A stretch of 64,000 nt of DNA, from positions 1 to 64,000 of the forward strand of contig JAOEUK010000002.1 in NCBI GenBank assembly GCA_028382965.1. Direction: 5' to 3'. The stretch's first letter is position 1. Each line of letters starts with the position of its first letter. This stretch comes from Candidatus Puniceispirillum sp. (GTDB lineage: Bacteria; Pseudomonadota; Alphaproteobacteria; Puniceispirillales; Puniceispirillaceae). The position numbers and the translations under genes are program-made. Below the pieces are notes generated by a model, which ran no database searches, was not told the DNA's origin, and saw nothing but the letters and a program-made list of their open reading frames with translations. Positions 33,408 to 42,824 of the stretch are shown piece after piece.

Positions 33408-34825
33408 GTGAACTACCCCTTTCTATTGGAACAATGCATTTTACTGGCATAGGCGGTATTGGCATGAGTGGTATTGCCGAAATTCTTTTTGAGCTAGGTT
33501 ATGCCGTTCAGGGTAGCGACATTTCAGTTAATGCCAATGTCCGCCGACTGCAGAAAAAAGGTATTCCCATTGTTACCAGCCAAAGCGCCGAAAATATCAA
33601 TGGTGCAACATTGGTTGTAATTTCTTCTGCCATTAAACCTGATAATCCAGAAGTGATTGCCGCCAGAGCAAGATTTTTACCTATTGTGCATCGCGCTGAA
33701 ATGCTGGGAGAATTAATGAGATTACGCTGGTCCATCGCGGTTGCCGGCACCCATGGTAAAACCACCACAACTAGCCTTATTGCAACCCTTCTTAGCAGTG
33801 CAAATATTGACCCAACAGTAATTAATGGAGGCATCATCACTGGTTGGGGCAGCAATGTTCGCCTTGGAAAGGGCAGGTGGATGGTTGTTGAGGCAGATGA
33901 GAGCGATGGATCTTTTGCCAAATTAAAACCAACCGTTGCTGTGGTGACCAATATTGATCCAGAGCATCTTGACCATCATAAGACCTTTGAAGCTTTAGAA
34001 GCTGCCTTTTTAAACTTTGTCGCATCAATTCCATTTTATGGCTTCGCCACTTTATGTATTGATCATCCATCAGTTCAGCAATTAATGGCGGGAATCAAAG
34101 ACCGACGGATCATCACTTATGGAATGAGCACAAAGGCGGATATTAGAGCAATTAATCTTCAGGTTCAAAATAGAACAATGCTGTTTGATGTAAAGCTGTC
34201 CAGCCGCATTCAAGGCAATGAAACTACTTTAAGGAATGTAAGTTTTCCAATGCTTGGTGAGCATAATGTGCAAAACTGCCTTGCCTCTATTGGGGTCGCG
34301 CTTGAGATGAATATAGATCCAGCGCAGATTAAAAAAGCGCTGGCTACATTTGGCGGTGTTAGTCGCCGTTTTGAAGCCAAAGGAGTTAGCAATGGCGTAA
34401 CCATTATTGATGATTATGGTCATCATCCAGTAGAAATCACAGCTGCACTGAAAGCGGGCAGAATGCTATGCGGTAATCACAAGCTGGTGGCCGTTGTTCA
34501 ACCCCACCGATATAGTCGCCTTGCTAATCTATTTGCTGATTTTTGTAGCTGTTTCAACGAAGCCGATGAAGTGCTGATTGCAGATGTCTACGCCGCTGGT
34601 GAGGCGCATATTCAAGGTGCAGACAGGGAAGCCTTGGTCGCAGGACTTCGGGACTATGGACATAAAGCTGCAGTGAGCCTTGAAGATCAAAAAAAATTGG
34701 CTATTGAAATTGCAGCTCGGACCAGCCCTGGAGATGTTGTGATGTGCCTTGGTGCGGGTGATATTACGGGCTGGGCCACGGCCCTTCCAGCAGAGCTGGA
34801 CAAGCTCGGAAGCACTCCGTCATGA
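33404..34825 (+). CDS. murC: UDP-MurNAc-L-alanine ligase MurC
   Basis: The 473-aa Mur ligase has the N-terminal HFTGIGGIGMSGIAEI loop for UDP-MurNAc, the ATP loop GTHGKTTTTSLIA (near 115), EADESDGSF and DDYGHHPVEI. It adds the first residue, L-alanine, in the cytoplasm. The ATGA overlaps with murG and murB indicate coupling. The C-terminal GAGDITGWA motif is present and the protein looks complete. Confidence 0.95.
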   Translation: MSELPLSIGTMHFTGIGGIGMSGIAEILFELGYAVQGSDISVNANVRRLQKKGIPIVTSQSAENINGATLVVISSAIKPDNPEVIAARARFLPIVHRAEMLGELMRLRWSIAVAGTHGKTTTTSLIATLLSSANIDPTVINGGIITGWGSNVRLGKGRWMVVEADESDGSFAKLKPTVAVVTNIDPEHLDHHKTFEALEAAFLNFVASIPFYGFATLCIDHPSVQQLMAGIKDRRIITYGMSTKADIRAINLQVQNRTMLFDVKLSSRIQGNETTLRNVSFPMLGEHNVQNCLASIGVALEMNIDPAQIKKALATFGGVSRRFEAKGVSNGVTIIDDYGHHPVEITAALKAGRMLCGNHKLVAVVQPHRYSRLANLFADFCSCFNEADEVLIADVYAAGEAHIQGADREALVAGLRDYGHKAAVSLEDQKKLAIEIAARTSPGDVVMCLGAGDITGWATALPAELDKLGSTPS

Positions 34826-35745
34826 ATTCTATCTTGAAACAGCTCCCAAAAGTCCGCGGCAGCTATACACCAAATGCCCCCATGGCACGCCACACTTGGT
34901 TTGGAGTTGGGGGCCCTGCAGATGTTCTCTTCAGCCCGGTTGACGAAGGTGACCTAGCTAATTTTCTAGTAGCTTGCCCACTTAATATCCCCATAGTTAC
35001 GGTGGGCGCTGGATCAAACCTGCTGGTTCGTGATGGCGGGATTGCCGGTGTTGTTATCAAGCTTGGCACCCATATCAAAAATATTCAGCATAATGGCACC
35101 TGTATCATTGCCCAAACTGGTGCCACCGATGCTGATGTTGCCCGCTACGCACAAAAGGTAGGTATCGCTGGTCTAGAATTTTTGATTGGAATTCCTGGCA
35201 CTATTGGTGGCGGCTTGCGGATGAATGCCGGTGCGTATGGCAGCGAGTTTAAGGATATAACTATTCTTGCCAACGGATTTGACCGGCGTGGCAACAGGTT
35301 TACCGCCACAACAGCAGATATGGGTATGGCTTACCGTCACAGTGATGCCCCGGCAGAATGGATTTTTACTTCAATTGAACTGCAAGGAACAAAGGGCGAC
35401 ATCACAGCCATTCGAATGCGTATGAAAGAAATTATTGCCAATCGGAGTAACGCCCAGCCTCGGGGTGTTCGCACGGGCGGCAGCACCTTTGCCAACCCTA
35501 AAGGCAGTAAAGCATGGTTGGAAATTGATAAGGCTGGTTGTCGGGAGCTAAGAGTTGGAGGTGCTCAAGTTTCCCAAAAACATTGTAACTTCTTGATTAA
35601 TAACGGCGATGCTACTGCCACTGACATTGAGACACTTGGCGAAACGTTAAAGAAAAGGGTTAAAGCGGCCGGAGGCCCATCATTGCGCTGGGAAATCCAT
35701 CGAATTGGACGCAGCCAAAATGAAGGGACACAAAATGACCAATAA
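34822..35745 (+). CDS. murB: UDP-N-acetylenolpyruvoylglucosamine reductase MurB
   Basis: The 307-aa FAD enzyme has VGAGSNLLVRDGGIAG, the type-II-like FLIGIPGTIGGGLRMNAGAYG, and GGSTFANPKGSKAW with the catalytic Ser. It reduces the enolpyruvyl ether to form UDP-MurNAc. The start overlaps murC by 4 bases; the last 11 bases overlap the chosen ddl start. Its length and motif set are complete; nothing unusual was seen. Confidence 0.94.
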   Translation: MNSILKQLPKVRGSYTPNAPMARHTWFGVGGPADVLFSPVDEGDLANFLVACPLNIPIVTVGAGSNLLVRDGGIAGVVIKLGTHIKNIQHNGTCIIAQTGATDADVARYAQKVGIAGLEFLIGIPGTIGGGLRMNAGAYGSEFKDITILANGFDRRGNRFTATTADMGMAYRHSDAPAEWIFTSIELQGTKGDITAIRMRMKEIIANRSNAQPRGVRTGGSTFANPKGSKAWLEIDKAGCRELRVGGAQVSQKHCNFLINNGDATATDIETLGETLKKRVKAAGGPSLRWEIHRIGRSQNEGTQNDQ

Positions 35746-36646
35746 TAGGGATCGTGTTGCCGTTCTAATGGGCGGCTGGACATCTGAGGCCGCCGTAAGC
35801 CGCGTTTCGGCAAGCTTCTGTGCACAGGCAGCTCGCAATGTTGGTTGGGATGCCATTGAAATTGAGGTCGACCGAGATATAGCCACTAAACTAAAAGACC
35901 TCGACCCAGGGCGAGCATTTAATGCACTTCATGGGCAGATTGGTGAGGATGGTAATATTCAAGGCCTCCTAAATATTATGAACATTCCTTATACTCACAG
36001 CGGTCTTACTGCATCGGCAATCGCGATGGACAAACTACTCGCAAAATCACTTCTCTCAGGAGCTGGTATATTAGTTCCACCAACAATACCCCTCATTGAA
36101 GATTCCCATGTTTACCCAGAGGATCATACTGGTGCTCATGTGATCAAGCCGAGAAATGATGGTTCCAGTTTTGGAGTTGTAATTGTTCCTGAAAATACTA
36201 AGCAACCACCTTCTCGCAGCACTTGGCTGCCGGGTAGCCAGTTAATTTGTGAACCTTACATTTCTGGGAAAGAACTCACAGTCTCAGTTCTTGATGGCAC
36301 AGCACTTTGCGTAACTGAAATCACTTCAGAACGAGAGTTTTATGACTTTGATGCCAAATATGCTGTTGGTGCATCAACACATACGCTGCCTGCCAAAATT
36401 CCTCAACCGGTGAGCCTAAAGGCTTGTCTTTGGGCTGAGAAAGCCTATCGCCAACTTGGCTGCCGCGGCGTAATACGCGCTGATTACCGCTGGGATGACA
36501 GGAATGATCAGCTGTTTATGCTTGAAGTCAACACTCAGCCAGGCATGACCGCAACATCACTCGTTCCTGAACAAGCAAACTATGTTGGAATGTCCAGTGA
36601 GGAATTAGTCAACCATCTTTTGGAGGTTGCACAATGCGACGATTGA
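35735..36646 (+). CDS. ddl: D-alanine-D-alanine ligase
   Basis: The 303-aa ATP-grasp enzyme has AVLMGGWTSEAAVSR at the start, HGQIGEDGNIQGLL, KPRNDGSSFGV, and the C-terminal ADYRWDDRNDQLFMLEVNTQPGMT with metal and ATP ligands. It supplies D-Ala-D-Ala to MurF. The ATG at 35735 follows GAAGGG; an in-frame ATG at 35705 adds 10 residues inside murB. The typical HG(x)xGEDG and NTxPGMT motifs leave little doubt. The 3' end overlaps the ftsQ start by 13 bases. Confidence 0.94.
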   Translation: MTNNRDRVAVLMGGWTSEAAVSRVSASFCAQAARNVGWDAIEIEVDRDIATKLKDLDPGRAFNALHGQIGEDGNIQGLLNIMNIPYTHSGLTASAIAMDKLLAKSLLSGAGILVPPTIPLIEDSHVYPEDHTGAHVIKPRNDGSSFGVVIVPENTKQPPSRSTWLPGSQLICEPYISGKELTVSVLDGTALCVTEITSEREFYDFDAKYAVGASTHTLPAKIPQPVSLKACLWAEKAYRQLGCRGVIRADYRWDDRNDQLFMLEVNTQPGMTATSLVPEQANYVGMSSEELVNHLLEVAQCDD

Positions 36647-37434
36647 TTGACTGGATACATTTTGGAAAACCATCGCGCAAAACCCTTTTGCAAAAAATCA
36701 AGATTTGCTCAATCAGCTTTTTTTGTGTTTCGGCCTTGAGCACAATTGGCATGGCGATGATGGACCATAAAAAACTACACCATGATTTGCTGAAATTAAC
36801 TGCTAATGCTGGCTTAGAACTGAAAAAGACACTGGTACATGGACGCTCCCACACCCCCAAAGAAACATTGGCAAACGCAGCTAACCTGATAATTGGCACG
36901 CCAATTCTTGGAATAGACTTGTACAAACTTCATGCCAACATCAGCAAAATTGGGTGGGTTGAAGATGCGATCGTTGAGCGCCGTCTTCCCAACACCATTC
37001 GTATCACCCTTCGTGAACGTATTCCTATTGCCCTGCTGCAAAATAATGATAAGCACAAATTAATTGACCGTAAAGGTGAGATTATTAATGGCGCTGACCC
37101 AAGTAAATTTACTCATCTAACCGTTATCACTGGAATGGATGCAGCGCCACATGCAGCCAACATCCTGTCAATTCTAAAAACCGAACCTGAATTATTTAGC
37201 GAAGTCTGGGCAGCAAGCTATCGATCCAAACGACGTTGGGATGTGCATCTTAAAAATGGTATGGAAATCCGCCTTCCCGAAACTGATCCAATATCAGCAT
37301 GGTCACGCCTTGCCATGATAGACCGTGAAAAAAATATTACGGATCGTGATTTGGCTGTTATCGACCTCCGTGTCCCACGACAGCTCGTTGTAGAGCCAAA
37401 TATTCCGGTCAGAGGCAAAGGAAGCAGAACATGA
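36634..37434 (+). CDS. ftsQ: Cell division protein FtsQ
   Basis: The 266-aa protein has a basic cytoplasmic start, a transmembrane helix (ICSISFFCVSALSTIGMAMM), then a POTRA domain (IIGTPILGIDLYKLHANISKIGWVEDAIVERRLPNTIRI) and the FtsQ beta domain (RRWDVHLKNGMEIRLPETDP). It recruits FtsB/FtsL and later division proteins. GGAG at 36619-36625 lies upstream in ddl. It overlaps ftsA by 4 bases, the classic ftsQA order. Confidence 0.92.
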   Translation: MRRLIDWIHFGKPSRKTLLQKIKICSISFFCVSALSTIGMAMMDHKKLHHDLLKLTANAGLELKKTLVHGRSHTPKETLANAANLIIGTPILGIDLYKLHANISKIGWVEDAIVERRLPNTIRITLRERIPIALLQNNDKHKLIDRKGEIINGADPSKFTHLTVITGMDAAPHAANILSILKTEPELFSEVWAASYRSKRRWDVHLKNGMEIRLPETDPISAWSRLAMIDREKNITDRDLAVIDLRVPRQLVVEPNIPVRGKGSRT

Positions 37435-38729
37435 TTTTAAGTAGGACCAAAGCTATAACACGGCGGCCTTTTGCCGTTCTTGACATCGGTTCATCCAAGA
37501 TATGTTGCATGATTGGGGAAACTGATGGAACTGGTAGTGTTCGCCTCCTTGGTCATGGCACACATGCTTCTGCTGGCATTCGAAATGGTGAAGTTAGCGA
37601 ACTGGATGCGTTGAGCACAGTAATTGGTAAAACCGTTCAAGCAGCTGAAAATGATGCTGGCATATCTATTTCGTCAGTCACCGTTATTGCGCCTGGCGGA
37701 ACCCCCTTTTCAAAAATTTGTAAAAATTCAGTTAGGCTAGGTGATACCACTGTAAAACGACGTGATATGAACCGACTGATAGCGCGCAATGATGCCAACA
37801 ATATCCCAGAAAATTATCAGCCAATGCATGTTCAAACCTTGCAATATAGCCTTGATGATGTTCGCGGAATTGCAGACCCGCGCGGCATGCGGGGTACCAA
37901 TCTTTCAGTTGATTATACACTTGTTTGCGGTTTACGCACTTCACTTGCCAATCTGCGTGAGGCGTTAGCATTAAACCACCTCGAGACAAAAAGATTTCTG
38001 CATTCCGCCTATGGAAGTGGCCTCGCCTGCCTGAGCGCTGAAGAACGGGACCTAGGAAGTGTTGTTGTTGACATGGGAGGCGGCACAACATCCATCGCAA
38101 TCTTCATGGAAGGCAGGCTAGTATACGTCGACACCATTAAGATTGGCGGCAACCGTGTTACCACCGATATCGCTCGCGTTCTATCTACACCCATTGCAGA
38201 TGCTGAAAGATTAAAGGCGATTGATGGATCTGTGATGCCAGCTGAAATAACTGGCTTTGCCCCTGATCCATTAAGGGAAGTAGTCCGCCTTGGCCGCAGT
38301 GATAACATTACTATCCCTACATTGGATCGTACAAACGAAATTACAGGGCAAACGATTGAACGAAATTTATTAAGTGCAATTATTCGTCCTCGCATTGAAG
38401 AAATTCTAGAAGTGCTTCATAGCCGCATGGAGCGTGCGCGCATGGAACATACTGCAGGGAGTCGCTATATTCTCACAGGCGGCGCGAGTCAATTAACGGG
38501 CCTTGCCGACTTATTTGCTAAGCAGTCAAAAAAGTCAGTTGCTCTCGGCAAACCCATTGGCATTTTAGGCCTTGACGAAGACAGCTGTGGGCCAGGCTTT
38601 GCCGCCAGTATTGGCGCACTAATGCATGTCAGCCAAATTGAGGAAAATGATCCTTCAGACTGGCAAACCCGTACTCCGCCATATGGACCCTTTCAACGCA
38701 TTGGTGCGTGGCTTCGTAACAATCTTTAG
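37431..38729 (+). CDS. ftsA: Cell division protein FtsA
   Basis: The 432-aa actin-like ATPase has AVLDIGSSKICCMIGE (phosphate 1), VVVDMGGGTTSIAIF (phosphate 2), IKIGGNRVTTDIA, and ILTGGASQLTGL (adenosine). The C-terminal PFQRIGAWLRNNL is the amphipathic helix that binds the membrane and tethers FtsZ polymers. It precedes ftsZ with a gap of 171 bp; that gap is AT-rich and may carry a separate ftsZ promoter. Confidence 0.95.
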   Translation: MILSRTKAITRRPFAVLDIGSSKICCMIGETDGTGSVRLLGHGTHASAGIRNGEVSELDALSTVIGKTVQAAENDAGISISSVTVIAPGGTPFSKICKNSVRLGDTTVKRRDMNRLIARNDANNIPENYQPMHVQTLQYSLDDVRGIADPRGMRGTNLSVDYTLVCGLRTSLANLREALALNHLETKRFLHSAYGSGLACLSAEERDLGSVVVDMGGGTTSIAIFMEGRLVYVDTIKIGGNRVTTDIARVLSTPIADAERLKAIDGSVMPAEITGFAPDPLREVVRLGRSDNITIPTLDRTNEITGQTIERNLLSAIIRPRIEEILEVLHSRMERARMEHTAGSRYILTGGASQLTGLADLFAKQSKKSVALGKPIGILGLDEDSCGPGFAASIGALMHVSQIEENDPSDWQTRTPPYGPFQRIGAWLRNNL

Positions 38730-38900
38730 ACAAGGACTTTACAGTGATGACCGTCTATCAAAATTATTTTTTTCGTTGGCAATCAAGTCAGCAAAATCAG
38801 GGGGCTAGCAATTGAAATTTTCTATTCCCCACAAAGCCTTGTCCTCCAGGCAACCAATGTTTATCCAAAATATTATAACTCAAAATAAAGGGGCTCAATC

Positions 38901-40673
38901 ATGACCATTAATCTTACCGTTCCACAAAACATGCAGGAACTTCGTCCTCGAATCACAGTTGTCGGTGTTGGGGGCGCCGGCTGCAACGCAGTCAATAATA
39001 TGATCAACGCCAATCTTGAAGGTGTTGATTTTCTTGTTGCCAATACGGACGGTCAAGCACTGGCACATTCACTTTCAAGCAGAAAAATTCAACTTGGCAG
39101 CGCTATCACGCAAGGCCTTGGGGCTGGCTCAAAGCCAGAAATTGGGCGCGCTGCTGCAGAAGAAAGCATGGAAGACTTGATGGTTGAACTAGCAGATTGT
39201 AATATGGTGTTTATTACAGCAGGAATGGGTGGTGGCACCGGAACCGGTGCGGCACCAGTAATTGCCCGGGCGGCGCGTGAGCGCGGCATTCTCACCGTTG
39301 GAGTTATTACCAAGCCGTTTGAATTTGAGGGTCAACGGCGGATGAAACAGGCTGAAGATGGTATCGAAGAATTGCAATCCTATGTCGACACGTTAATTGT
39401 TATTCCAAACCAAAACCTATTTAGACTAGCAAATGAACGCACAACATTTGCCGATGCTTTCCACATGGCAGACGCTGTTCTTCATCAAGGTGTTTGTGGT
39501 GTAACTGACTTGATGATCAAACCTGGCCAAATCAACCTTGACTTTGCTGATATTCGAGCCGTTATGGCTGAAATGGGCAAAGCCATGATGGGAACAGGTG
39601 AAGCATCCGGTGAGACGCGTGCCACACAAGCTGCTGAAGCAGCAATTAATAATCCACTTTTAGATGATACGACCATGAAAGGGGCCAATGCAGTTCTCAT
39701 TAACATAACAGGCGGCCTTGACATGACATTGTTTGAAGTCGACGAAGCCGCTAACCGAATTCGGAAAGAAGTCGACCCTGATGCAACCATTATTTTTGGA
39801 TCAGCATTTGATGATAAATTGGATGGGGTCATGCGTGTTTCGGTTGTTGCAACTGGTATTAGCAGTTCGACCCAGTTTAACAATCGTCCAAAGGCTGCAA
39901 CAACAAAGTCAAACTTTATATCAGCAAGCCAAGAAAAAATTGAAGTGGAACCTGTAACAAGTTTTCTAGACAAAAAAGATGTCGTATCAGTAGGCGAAGA
40001 AATTGTTAACACATTCAATTCCAAAGACATCAATGAACCAACACCAAACCTAGAGGAGAAGACTCATGATCTTGTAAGTCAGATCAGTAATGAGCTCGCA
40101 AATGAAGCAATTGCCAACCTCGCTGAAACCCCAGATAACAATAAGACGCAGATGAAAATTACCGCTACAATTGATACTACAATCAAAAATACAGAAATCG
40201 AGTTCAATCAAAATATGCCGAAAAAAATCGGCGATCCGTTCACTGAAACAAAAAGTGTCACCAATGAGATGGAAGAAAATGAAGGACTCTTAACATCACT
40301 GACAAATAACAAAGAGGAAAGGGGTCAATTGAAGGCCGGTTTTATTCCGCGTGTGGCTACAAACATGCCTGATGACGAAACTGTTATCAAATCATTCGAG
40401 ACGACTGTCAAACACCCTTCAGGCTTAATGAACCGCATTTCAGGACTGTGGTCAAGCAAACCAGCCAACAAACCACCCGTCAGCATTGACGAAAGCTCGA
40501 CTGATTTTAGCCCTAACGAAAAAGAAACAAAGGAACAAATTGCTGCCTCAATTCTTGACTTGGGCCGATCCGATTTCATTAAGAGCGAAACAAACGTCCC
40601 AAAAGAGCCTAATATAAACGCTCATGATGAAGAATTAGATATTCCAGCATTTCTTCGTCGCCAGGCTAATTAA
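38901..40673 (+). CDS. ftsZ: Cell division protein FtsZ
   Basis: The 590-aa tubulin homologue has [17 protein letters not shown], the GTP-binding [15 protein letters not shown] (near 108-122), [13 protein letters not shown], and the T7 loop region [11 protein letters not shown]. The polymerisation core ends near 320; a long disordered linker of about 255 residues rich in Asn, Glu, Lys and Thr leads to the C-terminal peptide [11 protein letters not shown] that binds FtsA and other partners. Alphaproteobacterial FtsZ often has long linkers, but this one is at the long end. AAAGGGG precedes the ATG. Confidence 0.97.
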   Translation: MTINLTVPQNMQELRPRITVVGVGGAGCNAVNNMINANLEGVDFLVANTDGQALAHSLSSRKIQLGSAITQGLGAGSKPEIGRAAAEESMEDLMVELADCNMVFITAGMGGGTGTGAAPVIARAARERGILTVGVITKPFEFEGQRRMKQAEDGIEELQSYVDTLIVIPNQNLFRLANERTTFADAFHMADAVLHQGVCGVTDLMIKPGQINLDFADIRAVMAEMGKAMMGTGEASGETRATQAAEAAINNPLLDDTTMKGANAVLINITGGLDMTLFEVDEAANRIRKEVDPDATIIFGSAFDDKLDGVMRVSVVATGISSSTQFNNRPKAATTKSNFISASQEKIEVEPVTSFLDKKDVVSVGEEIVNTFNSKDINEPTPNLEEKTHDLVSQISNELANEAIANLAETPDNNKTQMKITATIDTTIKNTEIEFNQNMPKKIGDPFTETKSVTNEMEENEGLLTSLTNNKEERGQLKAGFIPRVATNMPDDETVIKSFETTVKHPSGLMNRISGLWSSKPANKPPVSIDESSTDFSPNEKETKEQIAASILDLGRSDFIKSETNVPKEPNINAHDEELDIPAFLRRQAN

Positions 40674-40735
40674 GGCAAATTCAATTACACCAAAAAACAT
40701 TGCTACAAATTGTAACTAAATGTGATTTGGAATGA

Positions 40736-40764
40736 CCTGAGGGAAAGCGTAAGATTCCTTCAGG
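40736..40764 (+). terminator. Hairpin between ftsZ and lpxC
   Basis: CCTGAGGGAA (40736-40745) pairs with TTCCTTCAGG (40755-40764), 10 bp with one G-T pair and a 9-base loop. No T-run follows directly, so partial termination or mRNA processing is as likely as full termination. Confidence 0.45.
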
Positions 40765-40878
40765 TTAGGATTTATCCAACTACCTAGTTTATGTGGATTA
40801 TTAAGAGATTAAAAACCTCGAACAGATGGCTTGTTCAGCCAGCACTGTTTGAAAACAATGAAAGATTTATAGCGGCAC

Positions 40879-41841
40879 ATGCCCGACACACTAACCCACA
40901 ATATGTTTGTTGAGCAGCCGTTTCAAACAACGGTTCAACGAAACGCCTGTCTTGACGGAATTGGGTTACATTCTGGACGATTTGTTAGAATGGTAATTTG
41001 CCCAGCCCCCGCCAGCACCGGTATAAAATTTTGCCGAACTGATGTTAATCGTCAGCTCCAGACTGTAATCGCCCACGCCAGCTACGCTCAGCGTGCACGT
41101 TTGTGTACACGTATAATGAATAATGATGGCATCACACTTGAAACCATTGAACATTTAATGGCAGCTTTTTCGGGGGTCGGTCTAGACAACGCAATTATCC
41201 AAATTGACTCATCTGAGGCGCCAATCTTGGATGGTAGTAGCCAACCCCTTTTGGAATCACTCACAAATGCTGGTCTTGAAATTTTACCAGCTAAACGAAA
41301 ATATATGATTGTAACTAAACCTGTTGAAGTTAGACTTGAATGCGGTGCTTGGGCTCGGCTTGAACCCGCTAAAAAGCTTCAAATTGATGTTGAAATTGAA
41401 TTCGAAGATTCGGCAATTGGAGCTCAAAAATATAGTTATACGCACAGGGATGGCAGTTTTGCCGCAGAAATTGCTTACGCGCGTACATTTTGTCAGTTAC
41501 GTGATGTTGAATTAATGCACAATGCCGGGTTAGCACTTGGTGGCTCATTAAACAACGCCATTGTCGTTAACAACGGTGAAATCCTAAATAAAGGCGGACT
41601 GCGTGATGAAAGAGAATTTGTGAAACATAAGGTTTTAGACTGCCTCGGTGACTTATTTCTAATTGGCATGCCAGTCAAAACTAAAATGACGACGTTTCGT
41701 CCTGGCCATGCACTAAGCTTACAATTAGTTCAGACATTATTGAACGATCCAACCGCTTATAGGATTGTTGGGGCTCTCAACGAGTATGGACAGTCAGATA
41801 ACTTTGTTATTCCGGATCGCGCTGCAGCTTCAATGGCGTGA
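40879..41841 (+). CDS. lpxC: UDP-3-O-acyl-N-acetylglucosamine deacetylase LpxC
   Basis: The 320-aa zinc enzyme has GIGLHSGRFVRMVICPAP, ETIEHLMAAFSGVGLDNA (first zinc His), DEREFVKHKVLDCLGDLFLIG (second zinc His and Asp) and a C-terminal GHALSLQLVQTLL with a catalytic His. It commits UDP-acyl-GlcNAc to lipid A synthesis, so the cell makes lipopolysaccharide. It sits 205 bp after ftsZ, the standard ftsZ-lpxC order. Start codon: ATG 40879, with a second ATG at 40903 possible. Confidence 0.95.
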   Translation: MPDTLTHNMFVEQPFQTTVQRNACLDGIGLHSGRFVRMVICPAPASTGIKFCRTDVNRQLQTVIAHASYAQRARLCTRIMNNDGITLETIEHLMAAFSGVGLDNAIIQIDSSEAPILDGSSQPLLESLTNAGLEILPAKRKYMIVTKPVEVRLECGAWARLEPAKKLQIDVEIEFEDSAIGAQKYSYTHRDGSFAAEIAYARTFCQLRDVELMHNAGLALGGSLNNAIVVNNGEILNKGGLRDEREFVKHKVLDCLGDLFLIGMPVKTKMTTFRPGHALSLQLVQTLLNDPTAYRIVGALNEYGQSDNFVIPDRAAASMA

Positions 41842-42009
41842 ATGCGGCGCAATTGAAGTGATTTCACGCACCAAAACAGTAACTTCAACGCATTGAATCA
41901 CCAGTAGTCTGTATCATGCTCTTTTCAGCAAGCTTTTATCAGGCTAACATAGTCCGCTCGGGACCTAAGGGCTCGTGTTGCCCTAATAATTCTGTCAGCG
42001 GAGTCGCAT

Positions 42010-42822
42010 TTGACTATTAAAAAGAAAATTTTATTGTTTGCCGTTTTTTTTCAAATGGCGGGATGTTCATCAAGCACTGAAACAGTGGAACAGGTTGAAA
42101 AGCCAGACACCATTCTATTTCAGGAGGCTCTTGACAATGCTATAGGCGGCAACCCAGAAGAAGCGGCACCAAAATTTGAAGAAGTTGAACGCCAGCATCC
42201 TTACTCTGAACTTGCCACTCGCGCCCAAATAATGGCTGCTTGGGCATTTTACCAAAGTAATAAATATCCTCAATCTGTTGCTGCTCTTGAGAGATTTGTT
42301 GAACTCAATCCTACGGATCAAATGGTTGAATACGCCTACTACTTGAAAGCCTTGTGCTACTACGAACAGATTCTCGATGTTGAGCGCGACGCAGATATGA
42401 CAAAATTAGCCCTCATAGCTTTTGAAGAGTTAATTCGTCGCTTTCCAAACGGAAGCTATGCACGAGATGGCCAGCTTAAAATTGACTTGACTAAATCGCA
42501 ACTTGCAGGCAAGGAAATGGCCGTTGGCCGATTCTATTTGCAGCGTGAACAGTATGTTGCAGCATTACGCCGATTTGATATTGTGATAGAAGATTACAAC
42601 ACAACAAATCAAGTGCCTGAAGCACTTTACCGAAAGGCTGCAGTTTTTTTTACCCTTGGGTTAGCTGATCAATCTGATAGAGTTTATGAAGTAGCTAAAT
42701 ATAATTACCCAGACTCACCTTGGACTGACCGCTTAACTATATTGCGCAGAGCCCCAGAAAAGCTGGCAGACCAGGGTTTGTTCAAAAGCACAAAAGACCT
42801 AGTCACTAATATTTTTGATTAA
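42010..42822 (+). CDS. bamD: Outer-membrane assembly lipoprotein BamD
   Basis: The 270-aa protein has a lipoprotein signal ending FQMAGC (lipid-modified Cys 19). Five TPR-like helical pairs follow (LFQEALDNAIGGNPEEAAPKF, PYSELATRAQIMAAWAFY, QMVEYAYYLKALCYYEQI, RRFPNGSYARDGQLKIDL, EALYRKAAVFFTLG). BamD is the essential partner of BamA in beta-barrel insertion. The start is TTG at 42010, 7 bases after CGGAG. The lpxC-bamD-recN order is common in alphaproteobacteria. Confidence 0.92.
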   Translation: MTIKKKILLFAVFFQMAGCSSSTETVEQVEKPDTILFQEALDNAIGGNPEEAAPKFEEVERQHPYSELATRAQIMAAWAFYQSNKYPQSVAALERFVELNPTDQMVEYAYYLKALCYYEQILDVERDADMTKLALIAFEELIRRFPNGSYARDGQLKIDLTKSQLAGKEMAVGRFYLQREQYVAALRRFDIVIEDYNTTNQVPEALYRKAAVFFTLGLADQSDRVYEVAKYNYPDSPWTDRLTILRRAPEKLADQGLFKSTKDLVTNIFD

Positions 42823-42824
42823 TC

